Source of the DNA: Blastobasis lacticolella
Taxonomy: Eukaryota; Arthropoda; Insecta; Lepidoptera; Blastobasidae
Assembly: GCA_905147135.1 (NCBI GenBank)
Contig: LR990039.1
Span: forward strand, 32,299,708-32,363,707
DNA length: 64,000 bases
Direction of reading: 5' to 3'
Part shown: positions 31,336 to 43,097 of the stretch, piece by piece
How positions within the stretch are numbered: position 1 is the first letter of the stretch
Layout: each line of letters starts with the position of its first letter
Made by a program: the position numbers and the translations under genes
The notes under the pieces: model-generated
What the model was told of the DNA's origin: nothing
Databases searched by the model: none
The model's input: the letters and a program-made list of their open reading frames with translations, nothing else

Positions 31336-32380
31336 CTTCATTCGCGTGGCGTGCTACCCAACCCTACCCTACCCTACACCCTACCCCTTTTTCTTGTATG
31401 CAAACCTTGTACTGAAAATTAAAAGCCCCACAAAAAAAGAATTAGATCGTGCATAAATTCAGTCGTTCTGAAATTATGTCCGAACATACATTTTGATTGG
31501 TTTTACTATTGTAATTTTTCAAGGGATCTCCAAATTTTTAAAGATAAATGTCCAAACAAATTAACAAATCTTTCCTATTTATAACATTACTATAGAAGAA
31601 AACATTAAGTTTAAAGTCACGCAAAATCAAAAGGCCTGCCTAATCGATCCATAAGGTGGTTCCGGTTAGTTAATTAGGCCATGAAAATGAATACTTCGGT
31701 TAGCTGTTGTGTAGGATGCCCATATTAAAGTTGATATAGGTTCTAGAAGGTAGCGTTCCAGCGTCAAAGTAAATTTCAAATATTACAAACTAAAATATGT
31801 AAAATTTGGAGGTAAAAAAATAGGTTCCTTCATGGTCGGCGTCGTCCGCAATGACTGTGCAACACGACGTGCAATGTCTCGTTCAGGGGACAAAATGGAC
31901 AATTTCTGTCGTCGAAGTAGGTACAATAGAATGTGATACCTGAACAAAACTGCGACTAACAGTCCGCAAGTGTCAGTCCTCTTCGGAATGGGTGAATATA
32001 CTGAATAATACTGAATCTCCAATTCCGGTATTAATAAACTGGTGGATTATCAAATGGTTAATAGGACATATACACTCGCCGGTAAATAGAACCCAAAATC
32101 TTACCAGCAAGTAAAACCCTGGAATGAGATATAGAATGATAAGGACGCGAACCTCTTTTTGGTTTGATCTAAGACGCGAAGCAAATAAATTTACGGGAAC
32201 GTGAACTTAGAGACGAAAACGAAAGTGTACGAAAACACCAACTTTCTCCGAGACCTTGGAAGAAGAAAACAGACATCGAAAACAACGTGGATGCAAAAAA
32301 TTAAAGGACAAGGAGTTTTTAATGTTAGGATGTTGTAGCGTTTACGCTACAACATACCTGCAAATACCTATACATACATA
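31336..32380. other. Intergenic with an 11-bp hairpin
   Basis: 31336-31390 is a ccctacc-rich piece of the 9540 repeat family. 32330-32340 and 32345-32355 are perfect inverted arms (atgttgtagcg / cgctacaacat). The 79-codon open frame at 31783-32022 (minus) has no recognisable domain. Confidence 0.35.
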
Positions 32381-32381
32381 G

Positions 32382-32735
32382 GGAGAACTGAGCGTCAGTA
32401 GCCGGGCGGTTGAGTATCCAACTCGTAAACGAGAGGTACCGGGTTCGAATCCCGCTGCGGCCATGTACCAATGACTGTTTTCTGAGTTATGTACATTAGT
32501 TGAATACTAACCGATGCTCTTACGGTGAGGGAAACATCGTGTAGAAACCTGCACATTCAGGCGACTGAATTTGTAACCATGATCTAATCTGGTCAGGTTC
32601 CCCTGGTAGCAGGGTCACGGAGGTCAGATGGTAGTCGCTCCACTGCATTTACCTGATCGCCAAATCTTGGATCATGGTCAAGGCGGACCCCGGGCCCTCG
32701 TGCGCGAGAGCACAACCGGGACATTAATGCCAAGA
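32382..32735 (+). mobile_element. tRNA-derived SINE, near-complete copy (main family)
   Basis: The head, about 32389-32462, has a tRNA-like A box (gtagccgggcggttgag) and a B box (ggttcgaatcc). The body follows: ccgatgctcttacggtgagg, cacattcaggcgactgaat, ctggtcaggttcccctggta, accatgatccaagatttggc reversed in part, and the closing cgggccctcgtgcgcgaga then ccaagatgatgatga. This copy and 47709-48056 define the full element of about 350 bp. About a dozen copies occur in the window. Confidence 0.82.
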
Positions 32736-32807
32736 TGATGATGAGTACTTATATTATACTTAAATTTTTGTTGCTTGTGTGACACATGTTTTTTTACTCT
32801 TTCTCTA

Positions 32808-32895
32808 GACAAAGGTTGCCTGGAAGAGATCAAAAATACTTTTTATCTTTTAATTTTGTGTGCAACAAAGAGTATCTTTCTATCTATCCTAAGGA
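32808..32895 (+). mobile_element. LINE 3' tail (family of 3455-3602)
   Basis: caaaggttgcctggaagaga, then gtgtgcaacaaagagtatct; plus orientation. Confidence 0.55.
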
Positions 32896-34315
32896 AAAGC
32901 AGAAAGGCAGTGAAATCATTCATTTATAGCGACCCACCTAATACCAAATATTCCAGAATTATCAATTAATCAATATAAGGAAACGCTGCGTGAGACGCTA
33001 TGGTGACGTCATGTTATTTATTGTCTCTCTTCAACATACTTCTGTAGGATAATAAAATGTGTTTCAATCGCAAAAAAACACCTTTTTGCTGCCCTATGTG
33101 CCCTGTCACCTGCACCTCTACGAATCCACTGAAAAGGCAGTGCGCGTGGCCAGATTTTGGGCGTCTATCTTATGTTTTTTTTTGCAATCGACTCGCTAAG
33201 ATTAGAAAAAGAGAACAATTGCGCGCGACGATTATGATATCAACCGTGATACGATTCACATAATTAATAACCGCATTCTTTTCTTCAGTAATTTTCTTAT
33301 AGGCGGCTTGTTAGTAGGGAAAGCAATCCCGATTCCGTGAGATCCCGAGGTATTTTACGAGATCAATGCTCAACCGAAAATTCAGACGACATTATCAGGA
33401 TTGATCAGCGCTCATGAAAGTAGGTAATAGTTTATTGTTTAAACATTTAACAAAATGCCTAGACTATTAAAATATCGAACTGCCCCAATCTGGTTGGCTG
33501 TACGGAGATACTTTCAAAAAGCTGTTAACAACTCAACATAAAAGTTGTGCAAAGACAGTCTCAAGGTCTCATTTGGTTCTACGATTATTACATGTGTATA
33601 TGAATTCATCCTCCGGTCCATAGTCTCTGCCTACCCCACCTGTGGGACACCGTTTTTTTTTTGCGCCCAACGCAAAGGAAATGGGCGCCCTCCGGTATAG
33701 CGGTTGGGAGGGAGGAGGTGAATTCTCATGAGTACCAGCCGGCCGGCCGGACTGGTTATGCACGACTCGCCAAAAAAGAACCTAGGCGCATACGTGCTAA
33801 ACATCCCCTGGGAGCACCTGTAGCCATAAGGGCTTAAGGGACGAGGTGCGTGCGTGAGCATTATGTGTGTATGTATTTGAATTCAATCCATAACACTAAT
33901 AAAAAATCCACCACGTACCGGAACACGCAGCGTGGGTAGGTAATGATCACAGGTACCAGCTGGATGCAGAAGGCACAAGACCGGCCGTTGTAAAGATCTC
34001 TGAATAAGCCTATGCTCAGCAGTGAGCGGGTGTCTCCCGGCTGATATGATGATGACGAAATAATTAAATTTAGATCAAGAGTAGCGTCAAGTTGAAAGCA
34101 CACAGAATGCTGAAATCATTGGCTTCAAATTCGTCAGCATTGACTATAGAGCGGACTAAGCGATTTTGACAATTTACAGGTCGTTGATGTAGCGAGATGT
34201 TTGTAGTTTTGGAAACCACAGGACGCAAAAGATTAAACGAATATTAGCAGTAAAGGTTATCAGTTATTTTATTATATTTAATCAATTTTTTACTGTTACG
34301 ACATTCATATATACT
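32896..34315. other. Intergenic with an unclassified GC-rich repeat
   Basis: 33625-33860 is GC-rich (ggaaatgggcgccctccggt, accagccggccggccggact) and unlike its surroundings. It looks like a foreign repeat, but I see no domain. 34000-34060 ends with gctgatatgatgatgacg, an RTE-type tail. Confidence 0.4.
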
Positions 34316-34318
34316 CTG

Positions 34319-34503
34319 CTTAAAAGTAAAGCGACTTGGGAAATTGTGAGTGTGATCGAAATCAACAAGTAAGAAAATCTGATATAATAATGAAGACGTC
34401 CGCCTATATACAACAAGATAATAGCTAAAAGATTATTATTAGGACGTCTTTATTATTCAAAATCCGGTTGCTTACTAATTTCCGAAGTCGCTTTACTTTT
34501 AAG
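34319..34503. mobile_element. Foldback MITE (aaaagtaaagcgactt ends)
   Basis: 34319-34345 and 34477-34503 are 27-bp inverted arms with one mismatch (cttaaaagtaaagcgactt). A second inner inverted pair (aagacgtcc / ggacgtctt) makes the whole 185 bp fold back. The ends contain TTAA and TA, so the target-site type is ambiguous. Confidence 0.68.
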
Positions 34504-36356
34504 ACAAAGTCTATCGTCGCATCGCGACGCAAGAACAAAATCTGAGTTAGAACTTACCAAAAAAAGACTATAAATAGAAACACGGTACAATCAGACAATA
34601 ATCTTTATTTCGAACAGAATTACAAAAATAACACTGTCTAAGTTTAATTTAAAGGCGCGACAACATTGTAATCAGGTGGTCGAGACGGTCACTTATATAC
34701 AATTATCATTTATCACTTTCATCTACCTACATAGTGCAAAATCAAGAGCTTGTAATAAGCTCCTGATTTTGTGCTATATTGACAAGCAACTTCTCCCAAG
34801 AAAAAGATGATATTTCAACATCTTACCGCAACAGAATATCTGTTAATATTTGGCTCTCTCTGACAAGTAAGTTACGCAGCACACAACCAAAATTCGCAAA
34901 TAAAAATATCCGTAAACATGTACACATTGACTATACGTTATTGGTAAGTCTCATATTTATTGCACATGAATAGAAATAAATAATATTAAGCATGAAAAAC
35001 AAATGTAAAGTAAGTAATTGTAGGCTTAAGTTTTCTTGAATAAATTATTTATTTATTAAAAAAATTTTTTTTTTAATTATTGAAATTCTATAATATGCAG
35101 GATATTGAAAAATTTATTATAAATTAAAAACAGAGAGGGTTGTTTTTGTCCACTTCAATTAATAGATAAGTTTCGAATGTGCAATTTAAAATCAAGTCAT
35201 GTCATCAACATTACAAAAAGGAATAGAAGGAAGTAGCAGACACGTGATATCGATTGTGAACATTCTATCTTACAGACTAAACCTTCTAACGACAAAAATG
35301 CGAAAGAGCTCGATGTGTTTGAGAGTAACAACAATATTAAGGTTTTCGTTGCCATTATTTATTGACTCTGGAGTCTGGATATAACAATGTTATTAGAATA
35401 ACTATTATAATATTCTATTTATTTGTCATACATTTTGGTAGGCATGTGATTGTCATAAATTCTGGTAGGCATGTGATTACTTACAATATAAAATTGGATT
35501 TCTCATTTCATGGCCAAAGAGGTATTGGTAATACCAAAACTTTGGTAAATTTCTATTGGAAATACATATAATATCAACCATGAAACTGTTCTACTTTGAG
35601 CGATATTTTTCATTATTCCTTTTGTTGGTGGCAAGCGGGCACCTGATGGGAAATGGTCACCGCCGCCGTACACATGGTGCATTCGTTTGTGCTGTATATG
35701 TTATGTTATAATGTTCATAAAACATTGTACATAGTTACATTATTCAGATCTTTTACTGACATCGTTCATCTGTAATGTTTGTTAGATTAAATATTATTCA
35801 TTATTATTAGGTACTCTGTTTCTTGAATGGACTATTATGCTTAAAAATGTAATAGTATATAATATTCAATCCCATCAAACTGTCAAAATTAAATAGGTTT
35901 CAAAATATAAAAAAATGAATATGGTGCATGCATTATGTAAAATGGTGACGAAAAATTTCAAAAGATTTCGATTAATATTCATTATGTATTTCGATCATTG
36001 GTTTCATGATAGACGTTGAATCCGTGATCGTCAGTCACGAAGCATGATTGTTGATGTATTGATAATTAAATTAAAAAAAACATTATGCAATTCGAACGAA
36101 AATGTCGTATTTACCTGTTAAACACTATTCATAACTGTCATTACATATATTTTTACCCTAATATATATTTCAACGCCAAGAGGATTTACGCTCCCGTAGA
36201 CACACGCTCAGACTAGATATAAAAAGGCACAAAACTCACAACAAAATATATATAATAAAGTTTCTAAATTATTACTACAGCTTAAAAATAAATACTAATA
36301 TTTGGTATAATAGAATACTATAAAAGACGAGATATTATTGAAGTAAACTGTTAATG
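34504..36356. other. Intergenic, AT-rich
   Basis: 34737-34773 is a hairpin (caaaatcaagagctt / aagctcctgattttg). 35418-35475 holds a two-copy 30-bp tandem (ggtaggcatgtgatt). 35620-35680 is a minus scrap of the retroelement tail (gcgggcacctgatgggaaat). No gene is supported. Confidence 0.4.
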
Positions 36357-37003
36357 TTTTAAATCAGGGATCCCCAAACTATTTTGGACAAGTGACCCCT
36401 TTTCCAAAATGAACTGTTTCCTCAGACCCCCATGGCCAAATTCCCTACTTTTAAGATCAACCCCCTTATTCATAATGGTCCGCTAACTTAAAACAGCTGC
36501 TACAGAATGTTATTTTTCATTCTGACTTAGGTCAATAGAAGAAGACAGAGTGAGAATTAGCAATGCTTTAAGTTAGCAGACTATTATAAATAAGGGGGCC
36601 TATCTTTAGTTTTTTCCTATTGATACAAAATACCTAGGTACTAAGGTGCCAATTGGAAAACTTTGCACTTGGTTAAGTGAGTAAAGTTGACGTCGTTGAG
36701 TAAATTTGTCCACACAGACTTGCCGAGATTTTCATCTTGTACGAACTTGAGACTTTACATTACTACAACAATGCTATTTCCTACAAAAATATTAATTATT
36801 CTTAGTACACGTAACACAACATAAACAATACAGTACCTACCTATCTTGAAAGTTTTAAATAAGAACTTGTGTTAATTTAATAGGGGTCGATTTTTAGACC
36901 TCGTCGACCCTCAAAATCAGTTTTCGTTTATGTCGACCCCTAGGAAATCGATATCGACCACGAGGGGTCGATATCGACCACTTTGGGAATCCCTGTTTTA
37001 AAT
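36357..37003. mobile_element. hAT-type MITE with 8-bp target-site duplication
   Basis: Direct repeats ttttaaat flank the element at 36357-36364 and 36996-37003. Its ends are inverted: cagggatccccaaact (from 36365) and agtttggg-like actttgggaatccctg (to 36995). CAGGG-start ends and an 8-bp duplication are hallmarks of hAT transposons. At 631 bp, with no transposase frame, it is non-autonomous. A second inverted-repeat element is nested at 36461-36598. Confidence 0.85.
36461..36598. mobile_element. Inverted-repeat element nested in the hAT MITE
   Basis: Left arm cccccttattcataat...ccgctaacttaaa and right arm tttaagttagcaga...attataaataaggggg are inverted copies with few mismatches, 138 bp overall. 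It must be younger than its host. Confidence 0.6.
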
Positions 37004-38399
37004 GTATTCGTACCATGGCGAGTGAAATTGCATCATGGCACAATTTATACCACAAAAAAAACGTAATTTTGAGTTTGATAGATAGCTAGTTCTTTCCATC
37101 TTTCGAACCCCAATTATTGTTGTCCTCTCGCATGCGAGGGCCAGGGACCTTGACCATGATCTAGGATTTGGCAGATCAATCAATAGAAAATATATTTTTT
37201 GCCGACCCGATATCGAGTCACTCGGCCGTGACAATAGGTAAATCTGCTACATATTAAAATCATCAATAATCCATATTACGGATTAATATGTCGGTCTGTT
37301 TGCTGAATTTAATCGAAGGCGCACCAGCTGTGTACTTATGGTGACTACTTGTGGAAAAATTACAATATCTTGTATCTCTAAGCTTGTCCAGTAACAGTTC
37401 AGACCGTCCTATTATACCGTCATATTATTCGAAGCATGTGTTTCGAATGACACTTCAATTTTTAACAAATTTTTTCGCATCTTCAGTGGGTTTTGGATTA
37501 CACTGGTAGATTAAAAAATCTAAGTTGGTTGGCCGACTTTTGAAAATAACTCAATCTAGGCAGCACCCTCAGTATTTTTAAATTGTCATTATTATATATC
37601 CTACAATCATTTTGACATTGCTATTATCTATTTAATCTGAATTATAACTCGCATATTTTAATTGGACATGCCAATGAATGTTACTTATATTTAATTGTTC
37701 AATTGTATTGTGATTGTTGAAATTAACGATTGTTAATTTTATACAATTTATCATTACTTATTTATTTATTATGACGATGTATGTATAAAACTATAAATAA
37801 ATAAATATGAATATTATATATGACATTGTTTATAAAGTTCGATACAATCTGAAAAAAGTTATTTTTTTAAAAGTCAGGCAACAAACCTATACTCGATTTT
37901 TTACTCTACTGAACACATTATTACATTGATGTAACGCTAGAAATTTGTACTACTCAATGAATAACGCAAGAACGTTAAGTTCATATCAAAGGTTGATTCA
38001 TACAAACGTGAACAATTTACAGTTGTTACACTTAATATTACATTAATTACAAAAATATTTTCGTCACATCTCTTTTCTAGTACACTAAAATTTATATAAT
38101 ATATTTGTTTTAGCTACTAATATACTTTATCCAACGTCATAATTATTATGTTATTGCTTTAAGTCAGAAGAGATCTACTAATATAGCGAAAAAGACTTGC
38201 GCTCACAGTCGACGCAGTCTCGAGAGATAAGAAGACAGACAATAATTCTGGACAGGGAGGAAAGGAAAGGAAGTCTGGACAGGGCCCTGATACACGAAAT
38301 CGAAGAGTTAAATATCTATCTATTCGCCTTATGCAAAACTACATGTAAAGAATACAATTCATACATACAGTTACAAAATTGCCACCGTCATCTTAAAAA
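37004..38399. other. Intergenic with a SINE fragment
   Basis: 37125-37250 is a shortened minus copy of the main SINE (ctcgcatgcgagggccaggg, gaccatgatctaggatttgg). The rest is AT-rich without recognised genes. Confidence 0.4.
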
Positions 38400-38676
38400 T
38401 GTATTTTTTTTTATGTCATACAGTAGGCAAACAGGCAAGCGGGCCTACTGGAAAGTGGTCACCACTGCCTATAGACATTAGCAACGCCAAGAGTATCGCC
38501 AAAGCGTTGCCCACCTATATAACACGTTGCTCTGGCAGCAAAAAGGCAAATGCCCCTCCACTGCCAAAGCCACGGTTCCCCAAATCCCCACCCCATGGAG
38601 CACTGGAAACCTCACTCACCGGCAGAAACACAACACTATTTAAAAGAGTATTGTTTAGCTGCGGTATTCTGTAAGG
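38400..38676 (-). mobile_element. Retroelement 3' end (family of 10072-10352)
   Basis: Minus-oriented copy: the plus strand starts with a T-run, then tgtcatacagtaggcaaaca, ggttccccaaatccccaccc, cactcaccggcagaaacaca and gctgcggtattctgtaag. The length matches the 10072 copy. Confidence 0.65.
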
Positions 38677-39396
38677 TATTTAATGTTGTAATCTGTGGAA
38701 CGTTCTTGCGAGACTTGGACGCCTACCGCGGAGCAGTTTTGCAGGGATGAGTTGTCAATATTTTTCACCGAAGACAAGACCCACACAGAGCTCTCGCGGC
38801 AAATGCTTAATATTGATATTTCATTGAGCAAAAGTAGCGTCATCATGTTGAGATGCGACCCGGCTAGTGAAAACTTGCGAGCTAAGATGAAATTCGTTGA
38901 ACATTTCGAAGTTCAAATAATTTGTTGGCATTTCCCTCTTAAATTGCATGTAAACACAATCACAGTCTACAGCGATGGCTAGAACGTTTTCCCTATAGTA
39001 TAAACCTACCCTGTTTTATTCCAGGGCACAGATTTCATAATATTGGTGGCCAATGATCAGAGTGGCGTAGTTGCATCGTGTAAGAGGGCCCGGGTTACGA
39101 CTGCAGTAAAATATTACGTTCCATCTTCAGAAATGACATAGATAATATAATCTACACTATACTTAATATATAAGTATTTACGATTTACACATTATGACAC
39201 AGAAAGAAAACGGAGCGTAACCTCGTTGACGTGAGCTACTTACATACTATAAATCGTCATTTAATTAATTTATTTAGAAAAATAATCATCTCTAAAACTA
39301 ATTTAACGTACACGTAAAACGGGTATTAATCTACTATTTGAGAGCTCGCTAATCTATTAGGATGTGTTGGGGTGCGCGGCGGGTCGTCGGCCACCT
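38677..39396. other. Intergenic, nothing recognised
   Basis: A 95-codon open frame (38695-38982, plus) has no domain or conserved features I recognise. Confidence 0.3.
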
Positions 39397-39586
39397 GGAA
39401 CGTTATAATGTATGAGGCGTGATGGCATTGCAGGGGAGAAAACACTTCATACATCTAGCGGGAAGAGTGCAGACAGCCACCTGACGGAAAGTGGTGGAAC
39501 GTTATAATGTATGAGGCGTGATGGCATTGCAGGGGAGATAATACTTCATAGATCTAGCGGAAAAACGCCACCTGACGGAAAGTGGT
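39397..39586 (+). repeat. Tandem duplication, about 97 bp x 2
   Basis: Unit 1 starts at 39397 and unit 2 at 39496. Both begin ggaacgttataatgtatgag and contain gcgtgatggcattgcagggg, tctagcgg and gccacctgacggaaagtggt. Confidence 0.75.
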
Positions 39587-39632
39587 CCGCCCATGCCACC
39601 TACCATTAAGAGAACCCATTAAATGAAACAAA

Positions 39633-39845
39633 ACTTCAGGGATATCAAATTCGACATTTTTGTTTGCCAAAACCTGTACGAAAACGTTACTGAAATTTAT
39701 CTGCGAAGCCATATGACTGTCGAAGATACTAGAGAAAATATATTTCGGCTCAATAGACGTTATAATATCATTATTAATGGAGATATGTGACGAGAAAAAA
39801 TGTCGAATTCGAGATGTCACAGTGCGAGAATAAGGCCCCAGAACC
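39633..39845. mobile_element. MITE (tcaaattcgacat ends), copy with eroded left end
   Basis: Left tatcaaattcgacatttttg pairs with right aaaaaatgtcgaattcgaga. It shares ctgtcgaagata, caatagacgtta and attattaatgg with the copy at 42656-42877. The outermost left bases are lost. Confidence 0.6.
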
Positions 39846-40034
39846 GTACAGACGCGTTGTCACCGTGAGGAAGATGTCACGCATCGAGCCTGTAATTATA
39901 TTGGCCTTCAAACTGAAACAACCAAACAAGCATTGTCGTTTGGCGGCAGACATCGATAAGGCGGTGGTACCCATACAAGCGGGTTCCTCCGTCTTGACAG
40001 AGTACTACCACGAATAAAAACATAATGATTTATC

Positions 40035-40285
40035 ACAGCCTATTTCAGTCCACTGCCGAACTTAGGGCCTCTCCCACGAAAGGAGAGGTTTGATATTATC
40101 TTCACGCTTGGCAGGCGGGTTGGAGATCGCAGTGTTATAAATATAACAATGGCAAACGCTGCTGCCCATTTTCCAGTCTATAAAGAGTCTAGATCTTTTT
40201 CCTCGAAAACATTAGTCGCCTTGTACGACACTCGCTGTAAGGGGTTGGGGCTGTTCTACCTTGCCGGGCACCACACGGCTAACAC
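40035..40285 (-). mobile_element. RTE-derived repeat (tagggcctctcccacgaaag)
   Basis: Contains agggcctctcccacgaaagg, cgcttggcaggcgggttgga and ttagtcgccttgtacgacac. A sister copy lies at 43912-44135. It sits downstream of the R3HCC1L-like last exon, possibly within its 3' UTR. Confidence 0.55.
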
Positions 40286-40887
40286 ATAATACACAACTGC
40301 AATTTCGGAGTTTCCTAAAGTATAACCTGCGGATGCAGATTGCGTCTTCAAGCTAGAGTCTAGATTGCAAGGATCGAATCTATGATCGCAGAAAATCCCC
40401 CAAGGTCTAACCTATGTATTATGTTTTTATTGGTGGTAGTACTCTGTCAATAGGAATACCTTGTCCAATCATTACCTATTACTTGGCTTTGACATGTCAT
40501 TTAAAATAGATTTCAAAATTAAGTGTGGCCATTCTTCCATAGTTTCTGTTTTGACCACCGGGTCCGTTTGTGGCACTGTAGCTGTGTAGCGGACTCTGTA
40601 GATGCCAGAATGGATCGCTAGGGTTTTTACGAGTATTACAGCTGTGAAATAAAACGTTCTTACGCTTATTTGTAGGACAAAAAACATGTCTATTTTCAAA
40701 ATTTGAATTGAGATACAGGTCTGCAGGGCAAAGTGCACAAATTGCAGTGATCAATATTAATATCAATTCAGTTCGGCTATCTGAGTCTTAGTACCCCAGG
40801 ACACCAGGAATCCTGCTCTGGGACGAAGAGCGTGATCTGTGAGCGAGATGTGTGGTGTCAACGTTATCCGTGTAGTGTACAGTCACC

Positions 40888-40967
40888 TCAGGTTTCCGTG
40901 GCGGACTGGTTGGCGAGCGAGCCGTCCCACGCCGCCTCCTTGTGAAGGGCAGCCTGCCGCTTCTTCT
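40888..40967 (-). CDS. R3HCC1/R3HCC1L-like protein, last coding exon
   Basis: Minus-strand exon with an acceptor (tttaactttgcag) just above 40967 and a TGA stop at 40888-40890. It begins with two bases (AG) that complete a Glu codon started by the last base of the exon at 43740-43861. The joined frame reads AREKKRQAALHKEAAWDGS and ends ATET. The basic and coiled-coil-like R-E-K-K-R-Q start is typical, as I remember it, of the C-terminus of R3H and coiled-coil domain proteins. Candidate 3' UTR runs to about 40426-40431, where AATAAA reads on the minus strand. It is too short to appear as an open frame on its own; the splice phase is the evidence. Confidence 0.8.
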
Positions 40968-41008
40968 CTGCAAAGTTAAACGGATCGCGTCAGTAAGGCA
41001 ACACCAAA

Positions 41009-41350
41009 TTAGTAGGGCATAACGGGGTATCCCGATCGAATTGGAGCCGCCCGACTGGGGAAGCACCTCCACCTTACAGAATTCCGCAGCTAAATAGTAC
41101 TCTTTTTAACAGCATTGTGTTTCTGCCGGTGAAAAAGGACTCCAGGTCTCCTTGGGGTGGGGATTTGGGGAACCGTGGCTTTGGCAGTGGAGGGGCAGTT
41201 GCCTTTTTGCTGCCAGAGCAACGTGTTCTGAGGCGGGCAACGCATTAGCGATATTCTTTGTCTTGCTAATGTCTATAGTCAGTGGTGACCACTTCCCATC
41301 AGGTGGCCCGCTTGCCAGTTTGCCTACTGTATGACATAAAAAGAAAAAAG
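41009..41350 (+). mobile_element. Retroelement 3' end (family of 10072-10352) in an intron
   Basis: The longest non-coding copy: gtagggcataacggggtatc, actggggaagcacctccacc, ggtggggatttggggaaccg, ccacttcccatcaggtggcc and an A-rich end. It lies within the intron between the two last exons of the R3HCC1L-like gene, in antisense orientation. Confidence 0.65.
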
Positions 41351-41462
41351 TATCTGTTGTTTTTGTTGTTGAGGCCTAGAGGTAGGTTTACGTGTACGTT
41401 ACGGTTACGGCAACGGGAATGAATGGTTGATCACTTTGTTGCATACGTAAATACTGTGTACG

Positions 41463-41628
41463 CGAGAGCTCATGTCCATCGGGCACGACCGCTTGAATAA
41501 TTCTAAAAGCAACTATTGAAGGGTCGATATATCGCCATCTCACTCGGTTGCGGTTTGAGCGTTTGAGATAGCCAGGTATAATCCATTCGAGTTATGCGGT
41601 CGGACCCGATGGACATGAACTCGCGCGC
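41463..41628. mobile_element. Inverted-repeat element (ctcatgtccatcggg ends)
   Basis: Left gagctcatgtccatcgggca...cgaccgc and right gcggtcggacccgatggacatgaactc are inverted copies of about 27 bp with four mismatches. Intronic. Confidence 0.55.
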
Positions 41629-41972
41629 GCTCAGTAGGCGTGTCAGTGGGTACAGTGATGGCGACATGCGGTGTGACACATGTGAGTGGGTAGTTCACAC
41701 CACCAATAGAGGTACTGAGGCCTCTCGGTCCACTCTCAGATAACATGCGGTACCGAAACGATGACATGCGACAGATCGTGACAGGGATTCCATAGCTACG
41801 CGCGAATTCATATTAAAATACTGTTATAATCGGACAGCACATTACAGAAATACGGTTGCAATCCCTCTTAGTCCTCCTCCCAGTTAGTCAGCTGGTTATT
41901 CCAGCTGTGAGCAAAACAATGGACACCTAAAATTGATTTACATCCGCTATTTGACCTCTGAACTTTAATGAT

Positions 41973-42134
41973 GAAGTACGCTGCACTGGCTGGTTTTTAT
42001 AAATAAAATTGTCACTTAGTGACAGATGGCCCGTGCTATTTGTCACTAAGTGTAAATCGTGTCAGCGCCAAAATGACGATTTCCAAGTTATTCCAATATT
42101 ACTCTGTCAAAAGCCAGTCCAGTGTACCTACTTG
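41973..42134. mobile_element. Foldback MITE with an inner perfect palindrome pair
   Basis: Outer arms gaagtacgctgcactggctgg and ccagtccagtgtacctactt are inverted. Inner arms at 42010-42024 (tgtcacttagtgaca, itself nearly palindromic) and 42041-42052 (tgtcactaagtg) form another hairpin. Intronic. Confidence 0.55.
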
Positions 42135-42655
42135 TATTATTAGATGTCAGTGAATTTGTGTACACTGTATACGACGTTCGCGCCAGTATGAACACCAGCC
42201 TGAATAGACTAAGGGCACAGAATAGCTAATAGTATTATCTATTAGCTTAGGCCGAGAGCGTGAAAAGGTTTTCATAAACAAGGTGTAATGACGGTATGGC
42301 AAAGGTGTCTCAGAGCGAAGGAAGGAAGGAATGCAAGAAACAAGTCTGCTAATTTATTCAATTGGGACTCAACTACAATTGAGATAAAATGGGAAGAATA
42401 GAAAAACTTATAAATGGAAACGTAATTGACTCTCATTTCAATAGTTAATCGATGTTTCTCTCTAAAGTCTATCAAGAGCCTGTCGTTTTAGTCCACAATC
42501 GACTTACAAACAGACTAGGAAATAGTCCATTGGCAGTTCAATGGAATCTCAATGGAAAAGCGTTGGTCCAAAATTAGAAGCAGAATACTGAAATGAGTCA
42601 CACTTTCTGTTGATATTCAATGAAGTTATTAGTAAATTAGCAGACCTTGGGCACT

Positions 42656-42877
42656 GGGGGCCGACTCTCGTGCTGTGACATCTCAAATTCGACATATTTT
42701 CCAGCCAAAAAACTGTATTAAAAGTTTAAAACGTCGACAATATACTTACGACTGTCGAAGATAGTTGAGAAAATACTTTTTTGGCTGCAATAGACATTAG
42801 AATGTCATTATTAATGGCGATATGTGGTTTGAAAAATGTCGAATACGACATGTCCTTGCGCAAGAATTAGACCCCTG
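42656..42877. mobile_element. MITE (tcaaattcgacat ends), fuller copy
   Basis: Ends are cactgggggccgactctcgt...gctgtgacatctcaaattcg and caatgtcgaatacgacatgt-like aaaatgtcgaatacgacatg...aagaattagacccctg, inverted over about 40 bp with mismatches. The right end directly abuts the MITE at 42880. Confidence 0.65.
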
Positions 42878-42879
42878 TA

Positions 42880-43095
42880 GAGCTCGTCTAGTCTAAAATG
42901 ACGCGCCCCACTACTTAGTTAGTTGATTTCGATGTGTGGGAGCCAATGAACGACGCGTGCTCCGACGTTTGAATATCACCGGCAACTGAATGACCAATTA
43001 CAACGGCATTTGTATATGTATTGCGTCCATATTTTAAACTTGCTTGTGTGCGTTAATGCGATAGTGGGGCGCGTCATTTTAGATTAGACGAGCTC
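42880..43095. mobile_element. MITE with gagctcgtcta ends, TA target site (short copy)
   Basis: Inverted ends gagctcgtctagtctaaaat and attttagattagacgagctc (one mismatch, about 34 bp in all) flanked by TA at 42878-42879 and 43096-43097. Nearly identical to 61241-61491 except for a 35-base deletion between gtgtg repeats. Confidence 0.82.
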
Positions 43096-43097
43096 TA

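Noticed and set aside
32389..32462. tRNA gene
   Set aside because: It has A- and B-box-like sequences, but continues directly into the SINE body, which recurs many times. No clean cloverleaf acceptor stem is seen, so it is the head of a SINE. The same applies to 6425-6512, 47985-48056 and 58502-58585.
41152..41334. Open frames starting MGWGFGEPWLWQW (also 10147-10329)
   Set aside because: They lie in the non-coding 3' part of a retroelement present in several copies on both strands; the frame is not kept in all copies.
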